DNA of 64,000 nt from Bacillus sp. cl95. GTDB lineage: Bacteria > Bacillota > Bacilli > Bacillales > Cytobacillaceae. The position numbers and the translations under genes were made by a program. This document shows, piece by piece, positions 17,126-24,814 of this stretch. The stretch's first letter is position 1; each line of letters opens with the position of its first letter. The stretch spans positions 86,507 to 150,506 of the forward strand of contig NZ_FOYF01000004.1 of the NCBI RefSeq assembly GCF_900115925.1. The letters run 5' to 3'. The notes under the pieces are model-generated. The model worked only from the letters and a program-made list of their open reading frames with translations. It did not search any database and was not told the DNA's origin.

Positions 17126-20100
17126 GTGAAAGGTTTAGTTAATTTTGTTTTAAGAAATAAACTTGCAGTTTGGTTGCTTACGATTATCATAACGGTATCT
17201 GGTATTTATTCAGGTACAAGAATGAATATGGAGACGATTCCAAATATCTCAATTCCTTACTTAATGGTAATGGACGTTTACCCTGGTGCTACTCCTGAAA
17301 AAGTAATGGAAGAAGTGTCCAGGCCTTTAGAGAAAGCTGCCGAAAACCTTGAAGGCGTTAAGTCTGTATACTCAAATTCATATTCTAACATGTCAAGTAT
17401 TCAAGTGGAATATGAGTATGGTGTGGATATGGCCGAGGCAAAACGTGAATTAAAATCTGCACTAGAGGCAGTTAAATTACCCGAAAACGCACAAGCGCCA
17501 ACGGTTACAGCTATCAGTATGAACATGATGCCTGTTGCGGCTCTAAGTGTTAGTAGCACATCGGAAGATATTGTTGAATTAACATCAACAGTTGAGGACG
17601 TTTTACTACCTAAAATTGAGAAAATCGATGGTGTTGCCTCTGCAAAGATTACAGGTCAGCACATTGAAGAAGTAAAACTCACATATGACGATGCAAAAAT
17701 GAACGAACTTGGTTTAACAGAGGATAAAGTAAAGCAAATGATACAAGCGAGTAATCTGGCTGTTTCATTAGGTCTTTACGAGTTTGAAGAAGGTGAACAA
17801 GCTGTAGCAGTTGACGGTAAGTTCATGACCACAGACGAATTAAAAGAAATGCTTATCCCGGTGACACCAACAGCCACTAAACCTTCTCCATTTGTGAAAC
17901 TTAGTGATATTGCTACCATCTCAGAAGAAGGTAGAGTTCAGTCCGTTTCACGTACGAATGGTAAAGATGCGATTGCCATTCAAATCGTCAAAGGGCAAGA
18001 AGCAAACACGGTTACTGTTGTTAACGCAGTAAAGAAACTGATTAAAGAAGAAGAGAAGAAAATTGATGGTCTTGTTATCGATGTATCACTAGACCAAGGT
18101 AAACCTATTGAACAATCAGTTTCTACTATGGCTGAAAAAGCTTTATTTGGTGGTTTGATCGCTGTATTAATCATCCTTCTATTCTTACGCGATTTCAAGT
18201 CAACCATCATTTCTATCGTATCCATTCCAGTCTCTATTTTCATGGCTTTACTATTATTAAATTGGATGGATATTACACTTAATATTATGACGCTAGGCGC
18301 TATTACGGTTGCCATCGGTCGTGTCATAGATGACTCGATTGTAGTTGTGGAAAATATCTATCGTCGCCTGCACTTAAAAGAAGAGAAATTAACAGGTATG
18401 GCATTAGTACGCGAAGCCACAATTGAAATGTTCAAACCTATCCTATCTTCAACTTTAGTAACAGTTGCAATATTTGCACCACTCATCTTTGTTGGCGGTA
18501 TGGTCGGCGAATTGTTTACACCGTTCGCATTAACTATGACGTTTTCACTTGGTGCTTCGTTAATTGTTGCCATTACAGTCGTCCCTGCTCTTTCCCACTT
18601 CCTATTCAAGAAAAAGTTATATGTCGAAAAGGCGGAAAGCAGTCATAAAGAAGCTGGTAAATTATCTAACTGGTACAAAGGAATTCTTAATTGGACACTT
18701 AACCACAAAATCATTACATCCATCATTTCTGTCATTCTATTAGTTGGCAGTTTGGCTTTAACTCCATTGATCGGTTTTAGCTTTATGGGAAGTGAAGAAG
18801 ACAAAGTAATGTACTTAACATATACTCCTGAAGCCGGTGAGCTAAAGGAAGATACGTTGAAGAACATTGAATTGGTGGAAGAAAAAATGATGAAACGAGA
18901 CGATATTGATATCGTCCAAATTTCAGTATCAGACGAAGTTGATCCGATGTTAGCTATGTCGGGAGGCGGAAGCGGTGCATTAATGTACCTCATCTTTGAT
19001 CCTGAAATGAAAGATTTTCCAGAAGTTCGTGAGGAAATTGAAGAGTATGTAAAGAACATTGGTCAATCAGGTGAATGGAAGAGTCAGAACTTCTCTGCTT
19101 CTTCTATGTCTAACAATGAAGTCAGCTATTCTTTTTATGGTGAAAATTTAGACAAACTGAATGATACGGTTAAAAAAGCAGAAAAAATCTTGAGCAAAAA
19201 TAAAGGCTTAAAAGACGTTACTTCAAGTACAGAGGATGCTTACGTTGAGCATACTTTTAAAGTAGAACAAGATGAACTGTTGAAGTACGGATTAACGACT
19301 GGTCAAATCGTGATGATGTTAAGTCCATCCAAACAAGAGGTCTTAACGACCGTTGAAAAAGACGGTGACACACTTGATGTGATTGTACAGCAAGAACAAA
19401 AGGCACAACCGAAATCTATCGATGATATTTTAGCCACAAAAGTCCCTACTGCTCTTGGAACAACGATGCCACTTTCTGAACTTGTAAAAGTTGAAAAAGG
19501 AACAACGTTAAATACGCTTGCACGTAGTCACGGGGAATATCACGCAACCGTTTCAGGTACTATCATTGGTAAAGATATTTCCAAGGCAACATCTGAAGCT
19601 GATAAAGATATTAAAAAACTAGACTTACCTAAAGGTGTTTCAGTTGATGTCGGTGGTGTCGCGGCGGATATGACTGAAACATTTACACAGCTTGGTTTAG
19701 CCATGCTGGCAGCCATCGCCATCGTTTACTTCATCCTAGTTGTAACATTTGGTGAAGGCGTCGCACCATTCTCCATCCTATTCTCATTACCATTTGCGGT
19801 AATCGGAGCATTTGTCGGGTTATTGATCGGCGGTGAAACCATCTCGGTATCCGTCATGATGGGTCTATTGATGTTAATCGGGATTGTTGTCACGAACGCA
19901 ATCGTACTTGTCGACCGGATTATTCATATGGAACGTGATGGCATGAACATGCGTGAGGCAATCCTCGAAGCTGGAGCAACACGTCTACGTCCAATCCTTA
20001 TGACAGCCATCGCAACGATCGGTGCGTTGATTCCGTTAGCGATTGGATCTGGGGGAGGCGGTTTAATCTCCAAAGGTCTTGGCATCACCGTAATCGGCGG

Positions 20101-20203
20101 CTTAACAAGTTCAACGTTGTTAACATTGATTATTGTTCCAATCGTTTATGAAGTATTATCTAAGATGTTTAAGAAGAACCGTAAGGAAATTGAAGCAAAC
20201 TAA
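17126..20203 (+). CDS. swrC: RND-family efflux transporter (SwrC/AcrB type)
   Basis: 1025 residues from the GTG at 17126, five bases after TAGGTG; this start gives the typical VKGLVNFVLRNKLAVWL opening. Twelve membrane helices and two large extracytoplasmic loops are arranged as in AcrB. The TM4 proton-relay motif GRVIDDSIVVVENIYRR is present, and the duplicated half carries LIGIVVTNAIVLVD. B. subtilis SwrC exports surfactin and supports swarming; the substrate here is inferred only. No membrane-fusion protein gene is adjacent, as for SwrC. The last 76 bp of the gene recur at 22573-22648. Repression by the divergent TetR is likely. Confidence 0.88.
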   Translation: MKGLVNFVLRNKLAVWLLTIIITVSGIYSGTRMNMETIPNISIPYLMVMDVYPGATPEKVMEEVSRPLEKAAENLEGVKSVYSNSYSNMSSIQVEYEYGVDMAEAKRELKSALEAVKLPENAQAPTVTAISMNMMPVAALSVSSTSEDIVELTSTVEDVLLPKIEKIDGVASAKITGQHIEEVKLTYDDAKMNELGLTEDKVKQMIQASNLAVSLGLYEFEEGEQAVAVDGKFMTTDELKEMLIPVTPTATKPSPFVKLSDIATISEEGRVQSVSRTNGKDAIAIQIVKGQEANTVTVVNAVKKLIKEEEKKIDGLVIDVSLDQGKPIEQSVSTMAEKALFGGLIAVLIILLFLRDFKSTIISIVSIPVSIFMALLLLNWMDITLNIMTLGAITVAIGRVIDDSIVVVENIYRRLHLKEEKLTGMALVREATIEMFKPILSSTLVTVAIFAPLIFVGGMVGELFTPFALTMTFSLGASLIVAITVVPALSHFLFKKKLYVEKAESSHKEAGKLSNWYKGILNWTLNHKIITSIISVILLVGSLALTPLIGFSFMGSEEDKVMYLTYTPEAGELKEDTLKNIELVEEKMMKRDDIDIVQISVSDEVDPMLAMSGGGSGALMYLIFDPEMKDFPEVREEIEEYVKNIGQSGEWKSQNFSASSMSNNEVSYSFYGENLDKLNDTVKKAEKILSKNKGLKDVTSSTEDAYVEHTFKVEQDELLKYGLTTGQIVMMLSPSKQEVLTTVEKDGDTLDVIVQQEQKAQPKSIDDILATKVPTALGTTMPLSELVKVEKGTTLNTLARSHGEYHATVSGTIIGKDISKATSEADKDIKKLDLPKGVSVDVGGVAADMTETFTQLGLAMLAAIAIVYFILVVTFGEGVAPFSILFSLPFAVIGAFVGLLIGGETISVSVMMGLLMLIGIVVTNAIVLVDRIIHMERDGMNMREAILEAGATRLRPILMTAIATIGALIPLAIGSGGGGLISKGLGITVIGGLTSSTLLTLIIVPIVYEVLSKMFKKNRKEIEAN

Positions 20204-20221
20204 CGGTTCTCAATAATTAAA

Positions 20222-20250
20222 TGTGCCTGTCCTCGCAAGGGACAGGCACA
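20222..20250. terminator. Convergent terminator; GTGCCTG-family repeat, copy C
   Basis: Perfect 11-bp arms TGTGCCTGTCC / GGACAGGCACA with A- and T-rich flanks, centred between the swrC stop (20203) and the stop of the convergent phospholipase-D gene (20258). Confidence 0.85.
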
Positions 20251-20257
20251 TTTAATT

Positions 20258-22276
20258 TTATTGGATTGTCCCACCAGCTTGGACGTAGCGCGCGTTAAAT
20301 TCCTGAACAAATTGATTAGTGATAGCTGAATCATGGATTATCAACATATTTTCGTCATTTACATTATTGCCGTTGTTGCTCCAGTTTGTAGATCCAACAA
20401 TAACGGTTGGGTCACTAGTTGTATCCGCATCAATCAACATCGTCTTGCTGTGCAGCTTTCGCACTTCTGCATCCGCATAAACAGGCGCTGGATTTTTCCA
20501 GCGGGTATTAGGATTATTAACACTCGTTTGGGAGGCAGTTCTTCCCGTCATATCAACACTAGCTGACCACCATTGATTCCAGAAATCTGAGTCAAACAGT
20601 CCCTTCACATCAAATCCCGTAAGCGTTCCTTCAAGGTCATTGTATGACCCTTCCCACTTGTTTTTCAGCTCATCGGCTATTGCTTGATCACTCCAAGCAA
20701 AAATAGAGAAGTACGTATTGAATTGTGCCTCATTCCGAATAAGTTCAGCCATTTTGCCAACAGCATTGTCACCAGCAGAGAAGTATATCTCAACTTTTTT
20801 GCCATTAATATTAATCACATGTGTCGTGTTATCCGTCTTGCGGCTGCTAAAGTTTGATGCAACAGGATCAGGATTCAATGTAGCAGTACCCCACATTTCA
20901 TTGAATTCAGTTTCGTAAATACCTGCAAGTTGCGGCCAGTTAATTTCAACAATCTGATTTTGGTTCCCATCTAGAATACCTTGTTGCATGTTTTCATCAG
21001 ATCCATAGAGCCCAGTCACAGTAAAATTCCATGTCCCCGTAAATACCCAGCGATCATCAATAATTGCAATTTTATTATGCATCTGGTTCCCAGGACCGTA
21101 GTAGCTTCCTGCGGATTTAGATTCTGCATCTACAAATAGTCGTCCAGTTACAGCAGTGCTTCCAACTGTCACTGAAACTTGATTGATATCATTTGCAGAT
21201 GAGGGAAGCCCTTTGCTTGTTCTTTTTGTACTATCTTCTACCGCGAACATTGGTGAATCAGACAAAATCACGATATCATCTGCAGTCCCGATTGTTAGAT
21301 CTTTTCCGCGAACCATTTTTTCCAAATACAGACGCATAGTTTCGAATCGCTCTGCATAATGAGGATCCGCTGAATCTTTGGAATCAGCAATGACACGAAC
21401 ATCAACACCTTCTGCTGCTTTCGTAATTAGTGTATCTACCACGCGAGGGAGGTTAATTTCATATGTTGCAAAATCGATGCTTTTCGTTGCTGAATTAAGG
21501 CGCTTTATTAATACATCTTCAAAATTCACGTTATAGTTTGCTTCGTTTCCAGCTGATGAATATTGAGGAAATGCACATTTGTTAAAATAGACATTCATTG
21601 CTCCTTCAGCTTCGGATACGCTATTTATATGTTGGCTCCTATCATTACAAACATTAGATGTTGGTGAAGACGTTGTTGAACTACCGCCTTCATCTATAGC
21701 TCCACTTCCATCTGTACCTGTAGAATTAAGAGCTTTCGGTGTCCCAAATCCAGCCGCATAGCTCTTGTTAGCAGTCGCCCAATTAGAAGCGGAAATTCCT
21801 CCAGCATTTGGATCAATACGCTCCATTGTTGCTTTTGATGAATTATCTCCGGCATACCATGTGTCGACTTCATCTACTGTCGTTCCTGCTTGATCAATGA
21901 GTTTAAGATGTTCTGCACTATTTCCCAACGCTCCGCTGTATGTAAGATCTGCTGCAACATCAGATACAGTTTGGTCATCGGTTCTTTCCAATAAGAAATA
22001 GCCATATGCCGGTATCGTTCCTTTGAGAGAAATGGCAGGTGTCCCATCCGCAGCACTTAACTTCCAGCCATCTAGTACTACCGGAGAAGCGGAATGATTG
22101 TATAGCTCAATCCATTCATCATTGTAATCTGTGGATGTTCCCATCCAGGCTATTTCATTAATTACCAACTTCTCTGTTCCAGCCGCTTCTGCGTTTGGAA
22201 CAGTGTTCAGCATTGACGGAAAAAGAATAGAAGACAATAGAATTAAAGCCGGAAAAACAGAAATCAACTTCTTCAA
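20258..22276 (-). CDS. Secreted lamin-tail + phospholipase D-like protein
   Basis: 672 residues from a TTG start with GAGGGGG eight bases upstream. A signal peptide (about 1-31) ends at an AEA|AG site. Residues ~35-165 are a lamin-tail domain (LVINEIAWMGTS, DEWIELYN, DGWKL), a beta sandwich common in secreted bacterial nucleases. The rest is a PLD-type domain with two HKD motifs: HNKIAIID (~415) and HSKTMLID (~610), so both catalytic halves look intact. It could be an extracellular nuclease or phospholipase. It stands alone between two copies of the swrC 3' end, which suggests it was inserted there. Acquisition is inference. Confidence 0.88.
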   Translation of the reverse strand: MKKLISVFPALILLSSILFPSMLNTVPNAEAAGTEKLVINEIAWMGTSTDYNDEWIELYNHSASPVVLDGWKLSAADGTPAISLKGTIPAYGYFLLERTDDQTVSDVAADLTYSGALGNSAEHLKLIDQAGTTVDEVDTWYAGDNSSKATMERIDPNAGGISASNWATANKSYAAGFGTPKALNSTGTDGSGAIDEGGSSTTSSPTSNVCNDRSQHINSVSEAEGAMNVYFNKCAFPQYSSAGNEANYNVNFEDVLIKRLNSATKSIDFATYEINLPRVVDTLITKAAEGVDVRVIADSKDSADPHYAERFETMRLYLEKMVRGKDLTIGTADDIVILSDSPMFAVEDSTKRTSKGLPSSANDINQVSVTVGSTAVTGRLFVDAESKSAGSYYGPGNQMHNKIAIIDDRWVFTGTWNFTVTGLYGSDENMQQGILDGNQNQIVEINWPQLAGIYETEFNEMWGTATLNPDPVASNFSSRKTDNTTHVININGKKVEIYFSAGDNAVGKMAELIRNEAQFNTYFSIFAWSDQAIADELKNKWEGSYNDLEGTLTGFDVKGLFDSDFWNQWWSASVDMTGRTASQTSVNNPNTRWKNPAPVYADAEVRKLHSKTMLIDADTTSDPTVIVGSTNWSNNGNNVNDENMLIIHDSAITNQFVQEFNARYVQAGGTIQ

Positions 22277-22531
22277 CTTGACTACCCCCTCAAATATAAA
22301 TCCAAGATAATCATAATGTAAAAAAGTTGTCGAAATATATTGAAATTGTAAATTTTACAAAAACAGTTCATTTGGATTGGTTTAATATTAAACTGCATTC
22401 TTTACTTAAAGCTAAATACCTAAACAGCTGCCAATCAAATTCCATAAATCATTTCTCCTTTAAACCCATTCATATCTTTTTTCCCACACATACAAATTGG
22501 GGGAATATCAACATTTACAATTAATTAAAAA
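22277..22531. other. AT-rich upstream region of the phospholipase-D gene
   Basis: No gene supported. A 65-codon plus-strand frame here lacks a ribosome site and is antisense to the promoter region of the PLD gene. Confidence 0.5.
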
Positions 22532-22572
22532 ATGCCTGTTTAAAAAAGGGGCCTGACCCCCGTACGCTAATA
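22532..22572. repeat. Truncated GTGCCTG-family repeat, copy D
   Basis: ATGCCTGTTT then GGGGCCTGACCCCCGTACGCTAATA, equivalent to the left half of copy E. The right arm is missing and the sequence changes abruptly at 22573 into a copy of the swrC 3' end, marking a rearrangement junction. Confidence 0.75.
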
Positions 22573-22648
22573 GATTATTGTTCCAATCGTTTATGAAGTA
22601 TTATCTAAGATGTTTAAGAAAAACCGTAAGGAAATTGAAGCAAACTAA
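22573..22648 (+). pseudogene. 76-bp duplicate of the swrC 3' end
   Basis: Matches 20128-20203 over 76 bp with a single G/A difference, ending at the same TAA. It encodes the last 24 residues of SwrC without the rest of the gene. The strong terminator that follows (22656) was probably the original end of the swrC transcript. Confidence 0.92.
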
Positions 22649-22655
22649 AAAGTTA

Positions 22656-22696
22656 AGCCCTGTCAGATTTTTATTCATCTCGCAGGGCTTTTTTTA
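22656..22696 (+). terminator. Terminator after the swrC 3' duplicate
   Basis: AGCCCTG (22656-22662) pairs with CAGGGCT (22683-22689), followed by a run of seven T. Confidence 0.85.
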
Positions 22697-22785
22697 GGTT
22701 CGCCCTTAAATTCCTGTCATATTTTAAAGTTTGTTCCAAATCATAATGGGTAGTTGTACTTATATTGATGAAAGGAGCCTTTTAA

Positions 22786-23514
22786 ATGTGGAATGCAGCA
22801 ATGTGGGGCGGTATCTCAGGTTCGGCAGTATTGGTCGGTGCGATAGCCGCCTTGTTCTTATCTATCCCTAAGAAAATTATCGGTTATATTATGGCATTTG
22901 GTACCGGTGTATTAATTGGGGCAGCTTCTTATGAACTACTTGGCGACGCGGTTCATAATGGAGGAATCACCTCAACTAGCATTGGGTTTGTTACGGGCGC
23001 TGCCGTCTTTACCCTTTTTGATTATCTCGTTTCCAAAAGAGGTGCTTCCCATCGAAAGCGCTCCGAAAAAAAGGCTGTAGAAAGTGCCGGTATCGCTATA
23101 TTCATTGGAACCTTAATAGATGCCATACCTGAGTCCATCATGATTGGGTCAAGTCTTCTGGGAAATCAATCGGTAAGCTTTCTTTTAGTGATCGCTATCT
23201 TTATCAGTAATATTCCAGAAGGACTCTCCAGTACAGTCGGGATGAAAAACAGTGGCTATTCCAAAGCAAAGATTTTATTTTTATGGATTTCTGTTTTGCT
23301 CATTTCCTCTTTTGCCTCGTGGGCAGGATATTTTTTCCTCGATGGTGCTTCTGATGCCTTTATGTCTGGAATCGCAGCTTTTGCAGGTGGAGGAATTATT
23401 GCGATGATTGCTTCGACAATGATGCCTGAGGCCTATGAAGACAGTGGACCGACGACAGGATTAATTGCTGCACTTGGTTTGTTAGCTTCATTATTGCTTG
23501 ATCATTTTTCTTGA
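22786..23514 (+). CDS. ZIP-family metal transporter
   Basis: 242 residues with eight hydrophobic segments. The helix IV and V metal-site signatures are visible as GTLIDAIPESIMIG (~110) and SNIPEGLSSTVGM (~140), with a third MMPEAYEDSG near the C-terminus. The loop between TM3 and TM4 is basic and Ser-rich but lacks the His repeats of many ZIPs. The family moves Zn2+, Fe2+ or Mn2+ into the cytosol; some Bacillus members of this subgroup lack assigned substrates. AAAGGAG precedes the ATG. It is a single-gene unit with its own terminator and no Zur-like box that I can see. Confidence 0.88.
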   Translation: MWNAAMWGGISGSAVLVGAIAALFLSIPKKIIGYIMAFGTGVLIGAASYELLGDAVHNGGITSTSIGFVTGAAVFTLFDYLVSKRGASHRKRSEKKAVESAGIAIFIGTLIDAIPESIMIGSSLLGNQSVSFLLVIAIFISNIPEGLSSTVGMKNSGYSKAKILFLWISVLLISSFASWAGYFFLDGASDAFMSGIAAFAGGGIIAMIASTMMPEAYEDSGPTTGLIAALGLLASLLLDHFS

Positions 23515-23528
23515 AAACACTAAAAATG

Positions 23529-23574
23529 AACCCTAATAGTAGACTTGATATAAACCAGTCTGCTCTTTAGGGTT
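23529..23574 (+). terminator. Terminator of the ZIP gene
   Basis: AACCCTAA (23529-23536) pairs with TTAGGGTT (23567-23574); an inner AGACT/AGTCT pair extends the stem. Confidence 0.7.
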
Positions 23575-23645
23575 TATTTAATGCCCGCATTGCTAACGAC
23601 TAAATCAAGTCCATCAAGTAATTGATGAGTAAATGTTAGCAATTG
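23574..23645 (-). pseudogene. Possible SDR (short-chain dehydrogenase) remnant
   Basis: On the minus strand a 23-codon frame ends in ...LDGLDLVVSNAGIK-stop. The LVVSNAGI stretch resembles the conserved NAG motif of short-chain dehydrogenases. There is no start or upstream domain. A chance match cannot be excluded. Confidence 0.3.
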
Positions 23646-23753
23646 CCCCATCTCTTCCTAATTTCTAAGGTCCGCTCGAAAACACTTACTTTAGGGCCTT
23701 TCTTTTCTATTGATATTATGGAGAGGTTTTTGTTGGTCTAAATTCAAGTGTAC

Positions 23754-23783
23754 AAAAAAACAGGAACCTTGTTTGATTCCTGC
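23754..23783 (-). terminator. Terminator of the rhodanese gene
   Basis: CAGGAA (23761) pairs with TTCCTG (23777-23782); a T7 run follows on the minus strand. Confidence 0.8.
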
Positions 23784-23818
23784 TTCCTCTAAAACAATCT
23801 TTGTTTGCTAAAGTTTAA

Positions 23819-24151
23819 CTACTTTGTTTCTAGATACTTCTTCCAAGCAGTAATTCCACCATCTAAAACGACAACATCATATTCCTTATCACTAAGAATC
23901 GTTGCACACCTTGTAGCTGAATTCCCTGTTGTGCAAGTAACAATCATTTCTTTTCCATTGGGTAAAGAATGAAGGACATCTTCCTTTCCTTCGAGAATTT
24001 CTGTTTTAGGAATATTTATATTCTCTATACTTGAATCTTCTATATGATAGTCGTTGTACTTTTCCTCTGCTCTTACATCTAAGAGCACTAGTTGTTCTTG
24101 ATTTTCGATTCTCAGAAATAATTCTTCTGCTGAAATCTTCTTAAGTGTCAA
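23819..24151 (-). CDS. Rhodanese-like domain protein
   Basis: 110 residues from a TTG at 24151, preceded by GAGGAG; the longer frame from 24181 has no ribosome site. A single rhodanese fold: LLDVRAEEKYNDYHIEDSSIENINIP in the first half, the active-site loop CTTGNSAT with the catalytic Cys, and the closing LDGGITAWKK. Such proteins carry persulfide sulfur. It lies about 100 bp downstream of the GNAT gene on the same strand and may be the last gene of that operon, though the gap makes this uncertain. Confidence 0.85.
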   Translation of the reverse strand: MTLKKISAEELFLRIENQEQLVLLDVRAEEKYNDYHIEDSSIENINIPKTEILEGKEDVLHSLPNGKEMIVTCTTGNSATRCATILSDKEYDVVVLDGGITAWKKYLETK

Positions 24152-24253
24152 TTTAATCGTCTCCTCTGTTTTAATTATCAAAGCAGGATTCTCATATAGT
24201 CTACGTCTTCAGTTTAGGCAGATTTGTGACCTGAATCTAAGATTCCAGAGTTC

Positions 24254-24808
24254 TTAATAAATACTCTTTTTCGAAAAATAAATCGTATCTACATTTTCTC
24301 CACGATGATTTTTTAAAATTCGAACTTTATCAAAGTCTAACGAATTTAGAATATGAATATGCGAATCATTCGTTGACCATGTTCTGGTTGTGACGTAAGG
24401 CATTCTCAACTGTTCTGGGAGCTGATCCGAGAAAATGATTTCATAAAAAGTCCTTGTAATCCCTTTATTGCGATAAGACTTTGTCGTACAAATTGTTGTA
24501 ATATAATTGCTAGGGTTGTGGTCCTTAAGTTCGTCCGCATCATATTGATTACGATAGGATAAGAAAGCAACCACACGGCCGCTCTCCTCATCTTGGCAAA
24601 GAATAAAGTGTTGCTGGAGCATTTCATTAAAATACAGCTTTGGCTTTTGTTCTGTTGTTTTGTTCACTGTCAACATACTTTGAACAGAGCTTTCCCGCGA
24701 AGATAAATGTGGAATGAATTCTTTATCACACTCACAAAGTATTTCCCATACCTCTTCTTTTAAAGAAGGGTCCTTCAAACCTTCATAGAACTGAAACTGA
24801 AAACCCAT
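24254..24808 (-). CDS. GNAT family acetyltransferase
   Basis: 184 residues. The acetyl-CoA binding region is YITTICTTKSYRNKGITRTFYE (positions ~100-121; SYRNKGIT is motif A), followed by motif B near TWSTNDSHIHILNSLDF, which ends in the typical asparagine-phenylalanine hairpin. The start lies 6 bases after the stop of the upstream fusion gene and its AAGGAG ribosome site overlaps that gene's final codons, so translation is coupled. Substrate unknown; the coupling implies a role with the NTPase-methyltransferase protein, perhaps modification of a small molecule, tRNA or protein. Confidence 0.87.
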   Translation of the reverse strand: MGFQFQFYEGLKDPSLKEEVWEILCECDKEFIPHLSSRESSVQSMLTVNKTTEQKPKLYFNEMLQQHFILCQDEESGRVVAFLSYRNQYDADELKDHNPSNYITTICTTKSYRNKGITRTFYEIIFSDQLPEQLRMPYVTTRTWSTNDSHIHILNSLDFDKVRILKNHRGENVDTIYFSKKSIY

Positions 24809-24814
24809 TTAATG

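Noticed and set aside
17980-19059. Several antisense frames within swrC
   Set aside because: Shadows of a long, well supported coding frame; no ribosome sites.
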